64,000 bases of DNA from Puccinia triticina (GCF_026914185.1 NC_070564.1:1550001-1614000); one strand, 5' to 3'; shown: positions 32,501 through 44,757, counted from the stretch's first letter. Notes: generated by a model from the letters alone, not told the origin. Translations and numbers: made by a program.

Positions 32501-33217
32501 TTTGCATGGAAATGCAATCATCTTCCGCCCATTTTTGTCTAGTTGGTCGGAAAGCTGGGGGCTGTCGTAATACAAATAGCTGGAGCTGAGTTGATTCTGA
32601 TGCAATTTCCGCGCCTTTGCTAAAAGGTGCCAATTTTTTTCAGTAATTGCATGCAGGAAGACAGAATTTCAGAAACACTTACCCAGCTCTTGTTCATCAG
32701 AAACATCACCAGAAGAAAATGTTGCTTGAGTGCTTCCAGGATTGGTGCTGTAAAGTTCAGTGGGGGCTGCTTGTTTGTTGCTTTTGTCAGATTTGGAATC
32801 GTCCACTAAATTGTCAACTGTTTTAGTTTTCTTTTTTTGATGGCAAGGATGTGTGCTGAGGACGCGAGATTCACTCGATTCCGGGGATCGAGGTGAGGGG
32901 TGAGATCGCTTCTTGCTTCTCGCCATGACGAAGTGAGGTGTTTCAATTGGGCGAGGCTGTGAGCAGAGGTCCCAATGGATTGGGGTGGTGGCGGGCTTGC
33001 TTTTCCCCCGTGCTGTGACTGGAAAATTTCCGTAGGAGGCAAGACGCGCAGCTAGCTGTATTCCCCAGTGAGCTGGGCGGGTACCTGGACGGGTACCTGC
33101 CCATTTTTTCGGGGTAAAACCGGAAACCCGCACCCGCTGGTGGGTACCTGTGCACCTCGACAGGTACCCACCCACGGGTGCCTAGTACCCGCCAATGGGT
33201 ACTAGGGGCCAGCTCTA
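29589..33217 (-). mobile_element. hAT DNA transposon, defective, with 8-bp target duplication
   Basis: The ends are TAGAGCTGGC and its inverse GCCAGCTCTA. CTCACCAT stands immediately outside both (29581-29588 and 33218-33225), a perfect 8-bp duplication as expected for hAT. Subterminal regions on both sides are packed with GGGTACC, GCGGGTGCGGG and related motifs, likely transposase-binding repeats. The element is 3629 bp long and carries a broken transposase gene on the minus strand. Confidence 0.95.
29780..32926 (-). pseudogene. hAT transposase, inactivated
   Basis: The reading starts at an ATG (32926) with a basic N-terminus (MARSKKRSHPSPRSPESS). It continues in exons with a BED-type zinc-finger region (TSPTNLSKHVANC, about 32370), WCAKAAHPFSALGEQAHR (about 32190) and the hAT motif KRDVRTRWNSTLVQ (about 31800). 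It ends with the C-terminal dimerisation motif NFGRDYVSSKRHSLSASSVS (about 29900). Compared with the family, about 200 residues holding the first catalytic Asp are missing near 32045, where a stop also occurs, and another stop lies near 31635. Introns such as the one at 31930-31980 are still recognisable. It cannot make an active enzyme. Confidence 0.9.
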
Positions 33218-33534
33218 CTCACCATTGCTATTGAATCATTGCCATTGCTTCACTTCTCTTCAACCATTGACCAACCCTCTCATCCTCAGTAGCCAGACGG
33301 TAGTTAAAGCTCATAGTACTAGTCCTAAGATCAAGTAGAAATCAGCCACACCTTTTCTTCTTTTTCTTAGTGTTACTCGCATCCCCTCAGCATTATTCAA
33401 TAAGGCAGCCTCATCAGCACCCTTGCATAGCTTAGATTAGTACTAGTGTTGCTATCCATTTCCCTTCCAAGCTCTATTTCCCTCTTTGAGTAGTTCCACA
33501 GCGGAGCCTTGTTTTTTTGATGGAAAAAATATTA

Positions 33535-33693
33535 GGCCCCGTTTGTCTGCCGCATTATATGTGATAAATGTGCAAATTTATCATGCGCAACCCAAGGTTT
33601 GCCCCCCGTCTCCACCAAGAACTTTGACCCCCCAGGGGTCGCGCGTGATAAATAGCCCATTTATCACATATAACGCGGCAGCCAAACGGGACC
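33535..33693. mobile_element. Tourist-type (PIF/Harbinger) MITE with TTA duplication
   Basis: A 159-bp element with TIRs of about 39 bp: GGCCCCGTTTGTCTGCCGC at the left and its near-inverse ending GGGACC at the right. It is flanked by TTA on both sides (33532-33534, 33694-33696). Terminal sequence and 3-bp TTA duplication are the PIF/Harbinger signature. A diverged relative lies at 9627-9786. Confidence 0.92.
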
Positions 33694-33696
33694 TTA

Positions 33697-34305
33697 CTGT
33701 TTTCTTCTGCATATCATTCTTCCAACAAACTAACAATTGCAAAGAAGTTTGCTGGAGACAACCAGTAGACACTATGTACATAGTTCCACCAACACTCAAT
33801 CCTGCCACGCAATTTTGGAGAGGTAGGGTGACAGAGGCTATGTATCTTTGCAATTTCAGCCCTGAAGTCTTGAGGGAATTAGTGAAGTTTGATACATAAT
33901 CCAACACCATAACTGCAGTGCTGCAGTGTGTTTTGTTGCTGTGAGGCACATGGAGAATCTTTGGGGGTCTGCAGGCTGCCGTTGGTACCCGGCCTGTGCA
34001 GAGGTTACCACTTGGCAATCTCTATGACATCATTTTATGTTTTCCCAATGGAATATGATCCAGATAATCCAAATCAATTGTTTCAATCCATTTGAAGGTC
34101 TGCATCATCACAGTTTCAAAAAAGTTCAATCCACATATCATTGAGTTTTTCTGAGGAGTCAGTACAGCCTTTTCACTTTTACTTATCAAAAGAGATTATT
34201 ATGAACTTATGAACTTGAATTCTGAAACCATTTGGTAAACCGTTACAAAACCACTCATATGCAGCTATATTCCTTGTGAATTCTTTGCGCAGAAGAGACA
34301 TAACC
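33697..34305. other. Intergenic, no gene seen
   Basis: Sequence downstream of paralog copy 3. Overlapping frames on both strands at 33581-34018 carry no known domain. CTGCAGTGCTGCAG forms a small palindrome near 33913. Confidence 0.4.
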
Positions 34306-36434
34306 TCACAAATTATTGGGATAATTGACTTGATACCAACTTGCCAGAACAAATGCAGCAGTAGATTTGGCTTGAGGGAAATAAAAAGCTTTTGAGGTAG
34401 AGAAGTAATTGATCATAGACAACTGAACCACCCCAAACAATGGTTGACCGACCAGCATCTGTCCCACCAGAGTTGAATAGTCCACGTTACTTGAGATTTT
34501 TCCGAATACCGGGTAGCCTTTGCTTGGGTTTGATATCTCCTGACCAATCCAATTTAACACGTCTATGCTCCTTTTTGTCTTCTCATTTTCCGTTATGTTC
34601 AACTGATCCAGAATTTTCTGATGAAGTATGGCAACCACCTTAACCAAATGGTTATAAACCATCAGAAATGACTTCATTGTGTATGTTTCCTGTGTGAGCC
34701 CCACCGGAGGTTCCAAAACTCGTATACTATCCAAATCTCCCATCTTTTCAGTTGATATCAAATCAATTGGTAGGTTTGCATGTTTTATTTTGGTGGCGGG
34801 TTGAAATTGCATTCCTTGTTGTTCTTGCAATTCTTCCTTGAAATTAAACGCGGTTGCCTCATATACACTGTTGCTGACATATTTTGAAGACCATCTCCGG
34901 CCTCCAAAATTGATAGAAGCTTCCAACAATCGGTCACCGGATGGCAGGTTTAAAATAAAATCAAAGTTTTGCTGGAAGTTTGTGTCCGCAAAAGCTTTTT
35001 CTAATGCATCTGTTTGCTTGCTTGTTTCGAGTTGAATCCTTACTGCTGTTTGATCATCTGTGGTGGATTAGAATACAGTCCATGGTTTCAGAATGGAATA
35101 AGCAAGAGATCACAAAATTTACAGGATAAAAAAAAGCAGTTCATCAGATATATGTACTACCTCTTTTTTCTCCTTGGGGAACATCACTTACATTCCTGAG
35201 CTCCATAGTAAGACCTTATCAAGTATGACGCCAATTTATCCAGTGGAATCTTATCCCTTGGGTTGTCCGAGAAGTATCTTGCCAACATTCCCCTTGTCTC
35301 TCCCCACTGATATTTCAAAAATTCCTCTTCTTCCCACCCTTTCGCCGTTTCATCACACATACCCACAAGTGGAACACCATTTTCAGGTTTGAAGATTTCT
35401 TGGTCCAGCCGTTCAAATATATTTCCGACATGCATTATGTGCTCATGTGGTGGATCAAGCCGTGTTGTGTGGGAATAATATATCTCCCAAAGCAAACTTT
35501 CATAGAGTGATTGCATAAGGCGGAAGGGTTGTGGCTGGGTGTTGTCTTCATTGCCAATTCTTATGGCCCTGTACCCCTTCTTACCCTTTACGAGCTTAGA
35601 AAGAATGGGTAGTGTTGGGTGTATTTTTTTCCATGAGATTCGGTTTCCTTTAAAAATATTCAAGCCAAGCTTCTTCGACGTTTCTTCGCAGTATTTTCCT
35701 ATAACGGATATCTTGTTTCGAGGATTTGTTCGGTGATAGCTAGAGGGTGGGTCTGACACACTTTGAGTCATTCGAGTGCTGACTTCTGATTCATCAAGCA
35801 GCATAAATATTTTTTCTTGAGTTGATATCCGGCTTTCATCAACTTCACACTTGCTGCTTGAGCTGGGGCCTTTCCAAGCTAGAGGTTTTACGCGAGGCAG
35901 GTTTGTACTTGCTTGGCTGAAGAGGATTGATTTCTTACCTGAATTCACGTTGCCATGATCACGCGACGAGCCTGACTTCAATGGCGAATAAGAAAATGTT
36001 TCTTGGGGCGAAGTCAGATGCGCGTGACTCTGTTTTATGCGCTTTTTTGAGCCTTTCTCCTCATTGGGCCTCCGAGTGTCCACTTGCAAATCACACCAGA
36101 ATGGTTCGTCAACAGTGGGAGGGGCTTGGGATGACTCTTGAATATCCTGTCCGGTTAGCGTTGGTTGTAACGTGGAATGCTCGTGGTAGTTTTGAATCCG
36201 CGATGTCATCCTTGGTTCGTTTGAGTCTGAAGCCCAGTTGGAAAGGGGACTGAAGCCATGCAAGCTGGGAAAGAGCTCAGTGATTGGATTGCCTGGTTCA
36301 GCAGAAGGGGCTCGCTGCCACCAATCGTCTTCCAAGTTACAAAAATAGTTCCTGGTCGAAATCAAAGTTTGCGCCCACAGAGCGAAGTAGAAGGCATACC
36401 ATCGCAGAGAAATTTTTCCGTTGAGGTAGCTCAT
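34306..36434 (-). CDS. Two-module paralog family protein, copy 3
   Basis: Three exons: 36434-35939, 35878-35192 and 35057-34306, introns 60 and 134 nt, 644 residues. It shows the same modules as copies 1 and 2 (HEHIMHVGNIFERLDQEIFK; LNWIGQEISNPSKGYPVFG; MINYFSTSKAFYFPQAK; LASWYQ). Intron 1 is 60 nt and has no stop in frame, so its retention would add 20 residues without a frameshift. The C-terminus ends about 12-15 residues earlier than in copies 1 and 2 because of a small indel near 34310. The first ATG in frame is at 36434, but the open frame extends to 36515 without an ATG. Function unknown. Confidence 0.78.
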
Positions 36435-36515
36435 TATCGGGCAACGGGAATCAAACGCTGTTCCGCAAAAATTGGCGGCTGTGACAGAAGCAAATACATA
36501 ATCATATACCCACAA

Positions 36516-38160
36516 GTGATCAAACCCTTTGACATGAAACCGCTATATGGCTTGAGGCGGGGGTGTTACGGAAAGGGTCTGGGATCAGCTTCCGCTTGAG
36601 CCACAACGGCGATGGCAACAGCGGCAACATGCCTTCTCCCACTGTGTAGCAGCTCCAAAACCAACAGAACTTCTCCCACATAGCCGTGAAACAGCTCCCC
36701 AAACTGCCTGGTAACAAGTCGTGTCTCACGCTGCTGGCGGCGCCGCCGGAAGCTGTCCAACAAGTGTGGTCCGTCCCTCTTTTCACTCTCTTTTTCAATC
36801 GCTTTGTGGAGAAACAAGCGAATATATTTTCATTCAAGAGGTATACTGAAAATTTGATTCAGACCATTCCAAAAGATGTGAGAGTGGTGTCGAAAAACAT
36901 CTTTTCGAGCCGCTATGGTACAGGCCCTGAATGTTACAAATTTTTGCAGGCAATTTGAGGGCCTGGGACACCACATTCTTAGATTAAAGCTTGGCAATGT
37001 TTTGCACATAGTTAGGTGTTTCTTGAAAGAATTCTCGGCCTCTTTTCTGCCAAAAGCGTAGCGGGAAAGTCCACATTTTGTGGAAAATGCCACACATGAT
37101 AACTAATCATCAATCCTTCATCAATTTATGATGCTGATGATTGAAATTTGAGCTATGCTACAGTCAACAAAGGGTAGTTATGTCACGGTGTGTTATCCAC
37201 ACAATTTGGGTAACGTACTGTAGTACAGTAGTGCAGCAAACTTGCTAAAGTACGTAGTGTTTTTTCTGCTGTAGAGAGAAGCGTAGTGGATTGCTGCTAA
37301 TTGACGCTGAAAATATTTCGCTATTTTCATGCATTGTTTGCCTTAACAAAATTAGCAAAAAGCAAAGCGCCCAGCCTGCTACTAAAAGCATAGTGAGGTG
37401 GGGCCAAAATTGCTACACTTGCCACTATGCGTAGCTTAGCCCTTGCGCTGTTGGGACTCCACTGTACCAGGGCCCTCCAAAGCAATAGCGCTAGCTGCGG
37501 CTAGCACATTGACGTCCGGGCTCTGATTTGATTTTTGCCAGTACTCAAAGCCCTTGATCTTATAGTTGCAAACTAATTCATCAGAAAGGTATTGGGGTTT
37601 CACAATTAAGCATTCCCGCTTCCCACCCTGCTTCCCGCGGCACTGAATTTCGTTACTTGCGGCTGACATACTTGCTTAAAATTTGCCGCGAAGTCCAGTC
37701 AGAAATCGCCTCAAGCAACCTCATAATGATACTCGTAATGATACTCGGGAGCGCACGAACTCCTTCCCGGGTTTCCTTAACATTTCATAATAACAGCATG
37801 AAATGCAAAATATGCCACCTTTATGATATCCACTCCGCATGATGGAAGCAAAGGCTATTAACGGACGGTGTATTAGTGGGTGAACAGGTGAGCTGAGGTG
37901 CCGGACTTGCCTACAAAGTTCACACCTCAGCTTTGATTTTATGAGGAGGTCTTTGGTTTTTTTTTATAAGTGTAATTTGGCCTATGGCATTGCACACTAT
38001 GAATCTGAGTAACAACCTTGTGAGACGACAAAAACACATAACTGAATCAAACACCACTACAAATGTGCTAGTGTTATAAGGGCGGAAGGAAACTGAGAGT
38101 AGGTTTAAAGGGTAAAAGAAGAAAAAGAAGGGAAAAACAAAATGAGTAGGAAGGGGGGAG
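36516..38160. other. Intergenic stretch
   Basis: It starts with the conserved upstream block of paralog copy 3 (TGACATGAAACCG at 36529). Further on, AT-rich sequence has several AAGCGTAG- and CATAGTGAGG-type motifs (37040-37440). A 77-codon frame on the minus strand at 37669-37436 (MSAASNEIQCRGKQGGK...) has an ATG but no domain; I leave it uncalled. Confidence 0.4.
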
Positions 38161-38690
38161 TTATTTGGGAAAATGGTCGGAAAATCGTCTCGTGTCTTGA
38201 AGGAATCTTGCCAAGGCCGCTTCAGCCTTTGGGTTGCCGAGGATCAAATCGAGCCGTTCGGCGTTGAAGCGAATCCGAAGAGATCGTAAGTGCCTCCGAA
38301 GAGACACCCTAGAGCACCTGGCCTATGGGCAAAAGTGCATGAAATGAACTACCGTTTCCCTCGCCCCGCAATTGGGGCAAAGAGGGTCGAAAGTCCTGTG
38401 GATGCGAAACAAGTGATAATTCAGTGCACAATGACCTGAAGCTAGCTGGTTTATAAGAGAGCTAAAGGCAATGTGGAGACCCGAGGGTTGCATTTTCTTG
38501 GAGGGAGGGCCCATCAGGGCGGCTCGATGGACGTTCTTATAGTTGCTTTTGACCGTCATGAGTTGCACTGAGGGGGGTCTTTGGGTTGGATTAGCTGTAT
38601 GTACGAGTATGGCTCGGACGCATTGTGTGACAGGCGCTGTCAGTCTGTGACACATTGGCTGTACCGATCCAAGAGCACGGAGCACTCCAC
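38161..38690 (-). pseudogene. LINE (non-LTR retrotransposon) 3' ORF fragment
   Basis: On the minus strand the frame reads a C-terminal region with the zinc-knuckle-like LCPNCGARETVVHFMHFCP and an upstream segment ending LASGHCALNYHLFRIHRT. After one stop (near 38325) it continues with LRRHLRSLRIRFNAERLDL and LGNPKAEAALARFLQDTRRF to a TAA at 38161. This matches the end of the second ORF of fungal LINEs such as Tad. It is truncated at its 5' side, as is usual for LINE insertions. Confidence 0.8.
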
Positions 38691-38914
38691 CCTAAACCAT
38701 ATGACTGCGGAGCGGTGTTATGCATGCGAGGAACTGCGGACCCTTCCGCAGCGATTCAACCCAGATCTGTGAAAAATTTCCTCGGCTCTTCAGCCCACGC
38801 CTCATTGTTACCTTCACTCCGGAAACCGTTGGACCGATAACATTTACACAGGAACGAATACCAGGACATCACGACTTGAACACCCATAAGCTTCACTCTG
38901 ACTCAATAGACTCA

Positions 38915-40834
38915 ATGGACGGAGTGACCGAAGCTCAAGGCGTCGTCGCCTTGGGCCAAGCTACAAGTGATTTCTCAATCAAACCAGCGAGCATAACACC
39001 TAGACTCGATACCTCGCAGTGGCCGCTGCTTCTCAAAAATTATGACAAGTTACTCATTCGATCCAGTCATTTCACCCCTATTCCCTGCGGCAGCAGTCCA
39101 TTAAAACGTCCTCTATCGGAATATATCAAGTAAATGGCTATGCATCTATTCCTCCTTGACCTACAGCTGAATGAAACTGATATCTCCTTCTTTCCTGTTT
39201 TGGTGCATTAGAACGGGGGTGATCAACCTAGACAAACCTTCAAACCCGTCCTCGCATGAGGTGGTCGCTTGGATCAGGAGAATACTTCGTTCGGAGAAGA
39301 CGGGTCATTCCGGTACATTAGATCCAAAAGTAACTGGTTGTTTATTAGTTTGTATAGATCGGGCCACACGACTAGTCAAATCCCAACAGGGCGCAGGAAA
39401 AGAATATGTTTGTGTATTGAGATTGCACGCCGGATTAGAAACGGAGAAAGCTCTTAGTCGTGGTTTAGAAACTCTGACCGGAGCCCTATTTCAACGTCCA
39501 CCCTTGATCTCGGCCGTAAAACGTCAACTGCGAATCCGAACGATCTACGAAACCAAGCTAATCGAATTTGATAACAAACGTCACTTGGCGATTTTTTGGG
39601 TCAGTTGTGAGGCCGGAACTTATATCCGTACCCTTTGCGTTCATCTTGGACTATTGCTTGGAGTGGGCGGTCATATGCAAGAGCTCCGACGAGTACGAAG
39701 CGGAGCCATGGGTGAAAATGATGGGATCGTTACCATGCACGACGTTCTGGATGCCCAATGGACATACGATAATACGCGTGATGGTCAGTTACTTCTTTGA
39801 TTTAAACAAACAATCCAGAACAATCACAACCCTAATCCCGCTGCTTGTTTTAGAATCGTACCTTCGACGTGTCATCCGTCCACTCGAGTCCCTGCTGGTC
39901 GGTTACAAGCGAGTCGTGGTTAAAGACACCGCAGTCAATGCCGTCTGCTATGGCGCCAAGTTGATGATACCCGGTCTACTCCGTTACGAAGCAGACATTC
40001 AACTCAATGAAGAAGTCGTATTAATGACCACTAAAGGAGAAGCGATAGCGATTGGTATTGCTCAAATGACCACGGTGGAGTTAGCTACTTGTGATCACGT
40101 GCGGAGCTCTTTTCTCTCTTTTTCAATTGTTATCTTGGGTTATTTACAGCTTGCAAACTGATTTGTTTTTTTATTTCAGGGGGTCGTTGCCAAAGTGAAG
40201 AGATGTATTATGGAGAGAGATACCTACCCACGTCGATGGGGGTTGGGCCCAAAGGCCCAAGAAAAAAAAAAGGTAATGATCTACGCCACTCGGAAATCAG
40301 TCCAGGATTGGAATCTGACAATCTTCTTGTGTCCAACAGATGGTCAAGACCGGCGCCCTTGACAAGTACGGCCGTGCAAACGAGAAAACTCCGGCCAATT
40401 GGAAGGAAGGATACGTTGATTATTCTGCTTCCACCACTGAGGGTCAATCGGCAACTATCAATGTAAGCCATTTGCTGCAACTTATTCCAGGCCTTGAGTC
40501 AAACAACACACAAGCTCATCGAGGTGTCCATTTCTCTGTCGGCTAGACCCAACCCACTGAACCGGCCACGAAATCAAATCAGAAAAGGAAAGCCGAAGAT
40601 GCAATTGAACAATCAGAAGCTGGCGATGTCTCAATCGTTGCCTCCGTGGCTGATGGAACCAAGGAAACTGAAGAGGAAAGAAAGAAGCGAAAGGCTGAGA
40701 AGAAAAAAGCAAAGAAGGCCAAGGAAGCAAATGATGAGGTCAATACCACCATCACTTCCCAACCTGAGGAGGCTGTTGCGAACGCTGATCAGGCTGAGCG
40801 TCCTAAGAAGAAAAAGAAGAAAGAAAAGAGCTGA
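38915..40834 (+). CDS. CBF5: H/ACA snoRNP pseudouridine synthase (Cbf5/dyskerin)
   Basis: Six exons: 38915-39129, 39212-39783, 39854-40098, 40180-40272, 40340-40462, 40547-40834; 511 residues. The start MDGVTEAQG is the ATG nearest to the conserved [16 protein letters not shown]; an upstream in-frame ATG (38720) is less likely. The TruB catalytic domain holds the Asp loop [12 protein letters not shown], then [18 protein letters not shown] and [24 protein letters not shown] domain follows ([21 protein letters not shown] to [20 protein letters not shown]). The lysine-rich tail (KKKKKKEKS) is the nucleolar-type KKE/D tail. Cbf5 isomerises uridines in rRNA and snRNA and is essential in other fungi. 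Six short introns are phase-consistent with the yeast protein. Confidence 0.97.
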
Positions 40835-41502
40835 TTGATGCGAAACCTCAATCCTTTCGAAAAGTCGGACATCATCGTCAATCTGTCCTGCTTCCTCGCC
40901 TGATACGTTCGTTACCGCTTCCTTCTGAATACATACGCACTGCTTTCCAGGTGATGTGCGTAGCTGTTTTCTATTTGCGTACAATGTCTTTTCCTTCGAC
41001 TACTCCCTGGGTCTGTTGTCTTCTTCTTCCGTTACCCGTACCCCTTTACCTTTGTCTCTCTCTTTACAAAAATCATAGTTTTATTCCTCAACCGGTTCCT
41101 AAGATTGGTTTATTGAAGCGATCTTAAATCACCTCATGACGAGTACAACCAATTCATTCCAACTGTTAAGTTAGGTTGCTCTCATGAGAGGAAATTAGAT
41201 ACTTTCTGATCAATCCCACGCTACGTCTGCGTCAAGTCTGTATTGGAGCTCTTGTGCAGACCTGTACGGCCGGCCGTTCCGCCGAGCTGTCGTATCTGGT
41301 TTTCAAACTAGTCTGGTTCCACTTTGTGCCAACTCCCCTCGGACACCCCGCAACAGCTCCATATTCCCCAACATTATGTAGCTGCACTCGGTCATGCATT
41401 AGCTTAGGTCCACGTATGCGCTAAAGTATACCAGGACTATCTCAGAATTTCGCTCAAATTGCTCAACGCTCTTGCTGCACAGTGTCAAGTCGCAGGAACG
41501 CT

Positions 41503-43595
41503 ATGAATTTCAAATTCCTGCTAATCAGTTTGCTGGTCATCCCAACCATCCCTGCTCGCATTGTGGAAGAAATTCGAGGGTCAATTGAAACAGATAGAGG
41601 CGAAGCAGGTGCAGGAAGGGCCCTCATAGGGCAGATTGGTAGGTAGTAATTGAATTGAAGAACCCCCACCTCACTTTTCAACTGTAACAAAAATTTGACC
41701 CTCATCTGCACACCTCCCCTTCATCTCTTCCTGAACCTTTTGACCAAAGTGAGCATTCCACAAGAATTGAACGACAAAGGGAAATCAAAGTAAGAGCTTC
41801 AAATCTTTAATTTTTAATTTCAGGACTCAATTTCTTTTAAAGCTTACTGCTTGCTCAATTCTACTACTACTAGTATACACCAATATCTTGGGGAGTACCC
41901 AAAATCAATTATTCAATGGTGCAAGCCTTTGTAGGTCACTGTAGTTGAACTGATCCCTTGAAGTGTGAATTGGCACTACTACATAGTACCAATCATAAAG
42001 TCTAACTTTTTTTGTGATTCTATCAAAGTGCTCAACAATCTTTAGCCTTTGCCTCTAGACTTTATCACAAGCTACCAGGTATAAGGATTCACATGGATGA
42101 AAGAGTGCAAAAAGGTAAATATTTGTTATGCTTTTGATTAAGCCATTTTGACCAGTCAAACACTGAGATATGAATTTTTAGAATTCAGAGATCAGATGTC
42201 AATCATTGAAAGAAATAGAAAAGAACTAGATGTGCTTTACTCAAACCTCATGGAAAAGCTAGTGGACCAAGAGCTTACGGTTTACAATAGACGAGATAAA
42301 ATTAAATCACTTGAAGAATCAAAAATGAACATCTTGACCCTCAGAAAATGGAAGATATATTCCCTGATTAAGGCAGAATATTCAAATTTGAAACTCCTCA
42401 GATTTCTTTATCCAGAAATAGAACTTGATTCACACCAACCATTGATTCCTGAACTGCACCAATTGATTGCTAAAAAATTCTGGGAAAATTATTGCATTTC
42501 CATTCTTGAAAGTGTCATAAGTAGCATGCAAATCATTCCACATGCAGTAAAACGGATGGATTATTTGAGATATGATCACAGAAACTCCCAACAATCAGTA
42601 ATGGCTGTAGCAGCCTGCAGTTATGTGCTCAAAATGGTTGACTTTTTTTTCAAGACTGGATTCATTGATCAGGAGATTCTAAGCAAAATTTATCAAGACA
42701 AAAATATAAATCGACTTCTTTTGTTATACATTTCACTGCAGTTAAAAAATAACATGAAATGGAACGTTTGGTCACATTCAGCTTATTTTCCTGACCACTG
42801 GTACTGGACAACAATGTTTAAATCTCTCCAAGGTATGATCTTGAATTGATACTACATCTTGAACTTCAGTTAAAAAACTGAATGAGATTGCTGTTTTCTT
42901 CCCATAAAAAAATGACAGAACCAAGCAAATTGGACAAAAAGATGATTATTTATCTTTACCTGATTGAAAAAATTAAAATTGACCTCACCATAATTGATGA
43001 TGCCTTAGGGGAATGTAATCCAAAAGTGAGAAGAATTTTTGGTTCATTTTCACCTGTGAAGGACATGATGTATTTTATGAATTATTGTGAATCAGATAAT
43101 CCAAGATCAGAATTGAGTGGCTCAAGGGAATTCATAGATAATATTGAGCAGCTCATTATTTTGCAATTCAAGATCCTTGAAGCAAGTTTAAGTTTCTATG
43201 AATATCGTATCTTTAATCAAACATGTGAATTCTTATACTTTGTACAAAGAGAAATGTTTCCAGGAATCATCAAGAAAATGGTAGCCAAAATAAATCCAAA
43301 TCACACAAGGTTCCAAGACTACTTTGATCTTCAAATACTGTCTTACCAGTTTGATAAATGGTCAACAATAGCCAAGGATTATAGCTTGAATATGACTGAT
43401 GATTTTGACCCATTGATTTACAAAGGATATGAAAGAAAATTGATTCAGATTTGGAATGATTTCAGAAAAAAATACAGCATAGTTTTTCAAACCCCAGACA
43501 GTATCTTGGTGAAAATTCCAAGTACACATGGAATCAAAATTCTAAATGATAGAGGTGCAGGGCTTTTGGTACATATAAGAGACAGAATATTTTAA
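41503..43595 (+). CDS. Putative secreted protein, unknown function
   Basis: Model: exons 42046-42114, 42182-42832 and 42919-43595 are well supported by splice sites and phase. A first exon at 41503-41638 gives a signal peptide (MNFKFLLISLLVIPTIPA) and joins in phase across a 407-nt intron; total 510 residues. The mature part starts with a charged, probably coiled segment (RDQMSIIERNRKELDVLYSN) and is helical and AT-rich in codon use; no domain is recognised. An alternative first exon at about 41824-41930 (QFLLKLTACSILLLLVYTN) also joins in phase and looks hydrophobic, so the 5' end is open. It could be an effector candidate, but this rests only on the signal peptide. Confidence 0.65.
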
Positions 43596-43599
43596 TTCA

Positions 43600-44757
43600 A
43601 GTCTTTTTAACTCCTGCCAAAATCTCTCATGGAAGAATCCCAATTTCAATTGATTTGCATGTGAATTGAATGGCTGTTTACTGTTTGCATACATTTCTCT
43701 CCTTTTGAATATTCCTGGGTTCTGTTATCAAATTCATTTATTATCCTTATCACTTTATAATTTTCTCCATCCAAAAAAAAGGTTTCATTTCTCAATTGCT
43801 TCCTGAGTATGGGAGTGGTTTTGTGATACAATCTTAAATTTTCCAATAGATGAGTACCACAGATTAGTTTGCTTTCATTAGGGAAATTTAGATAATTGTT
43901 TTGGTTCATCAAATTCAATTAAGTGACAAAATCTAATTTTTCCCTGTACTTAGCAAAAGTGCATTTTGGCCCATAATTACATGAACCAGTTCAATAGATG
44001 CTTGCCTGGGTCCTCTCCTACCAGACCAGTTGGTCTGGTTGGGCGTGCCCCCGTGGGAGTCGGGCTTGTGATGTGGTCAGTCAAAAAAGGCCCTAACTGA
44101 ACACAAGTCCCCCTGGTGGGAGGCTTGCTGTGGCTGGCCGCGAAGCGGCCCGTCCTGCAGGGAGGGACTTGCATATTATCCCCAATTTCATAGGGGAGCA
44201 GAAAGTACCCAATGGCTGTAAGGTTGTTTAACTTTTTAATAGCTCTGCCCCAATCACCTCCAAAGGTCTGAGCCACAGCTTTCTGACCCTTTGACATCCC
44301 CTCTACAATTCTGTCTCTTCAGAATTTTTGTATCACTATCAATGTATTTTTAATAAATTTTTGAAAAGTGACTTCTCAAGAAATGGATCTGCACAAGGAT
44401 TCACAAGGCTGTATTGCTTGTAGATCTTGTGGACCAAAAAATCTGCATGCTTTCTAGGTTGTATGTAAATTGACACATTGTATGTACAAAGCTAAGATTA
44501 CCACTGTGCTTCCCTCTGGCCAAATGTGGATCCACACATGGATCTTCCAAACTTAAGACATGGTTTGGAATTTTGTTTTGCTGCCTTGACCAGATTCCTG
44601 AACACTTTTGCCACTAGGGAGTGCAGTCTTTGGATTGAGAGGCTGGAACAGGGGTCAAAATTTGCGCATTTATCAAGGCTACAAGACTGTCTATTCAGTT
44701 TTCTTTTATTGTTTTTATTACAATTTATAGGGCTGTATTTTTATTTTTTGCACTGAA
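43600..44757. other. Intergenic with a small foldback
   Basis: No gene seen. An AAGTCCC...GGGACTT foldback occupies 44105-44170, with an inner CCGCGAAGCGG hairpin near 44141. A similar foldback lies at 50361-50405. Confidence 0.45.

Noticed and set aside
37436..37669. 77-codon minus-strand ORF with an ATG
   Set aside because: No domain or homologous copy in the window and no splice-supported extension, so I left it as an uncalled frame.
43977..44297. Minus-strand frame of 106 codons
   Set aside because: It runs through the AAGTCCC foldback and has no recognisable domain.
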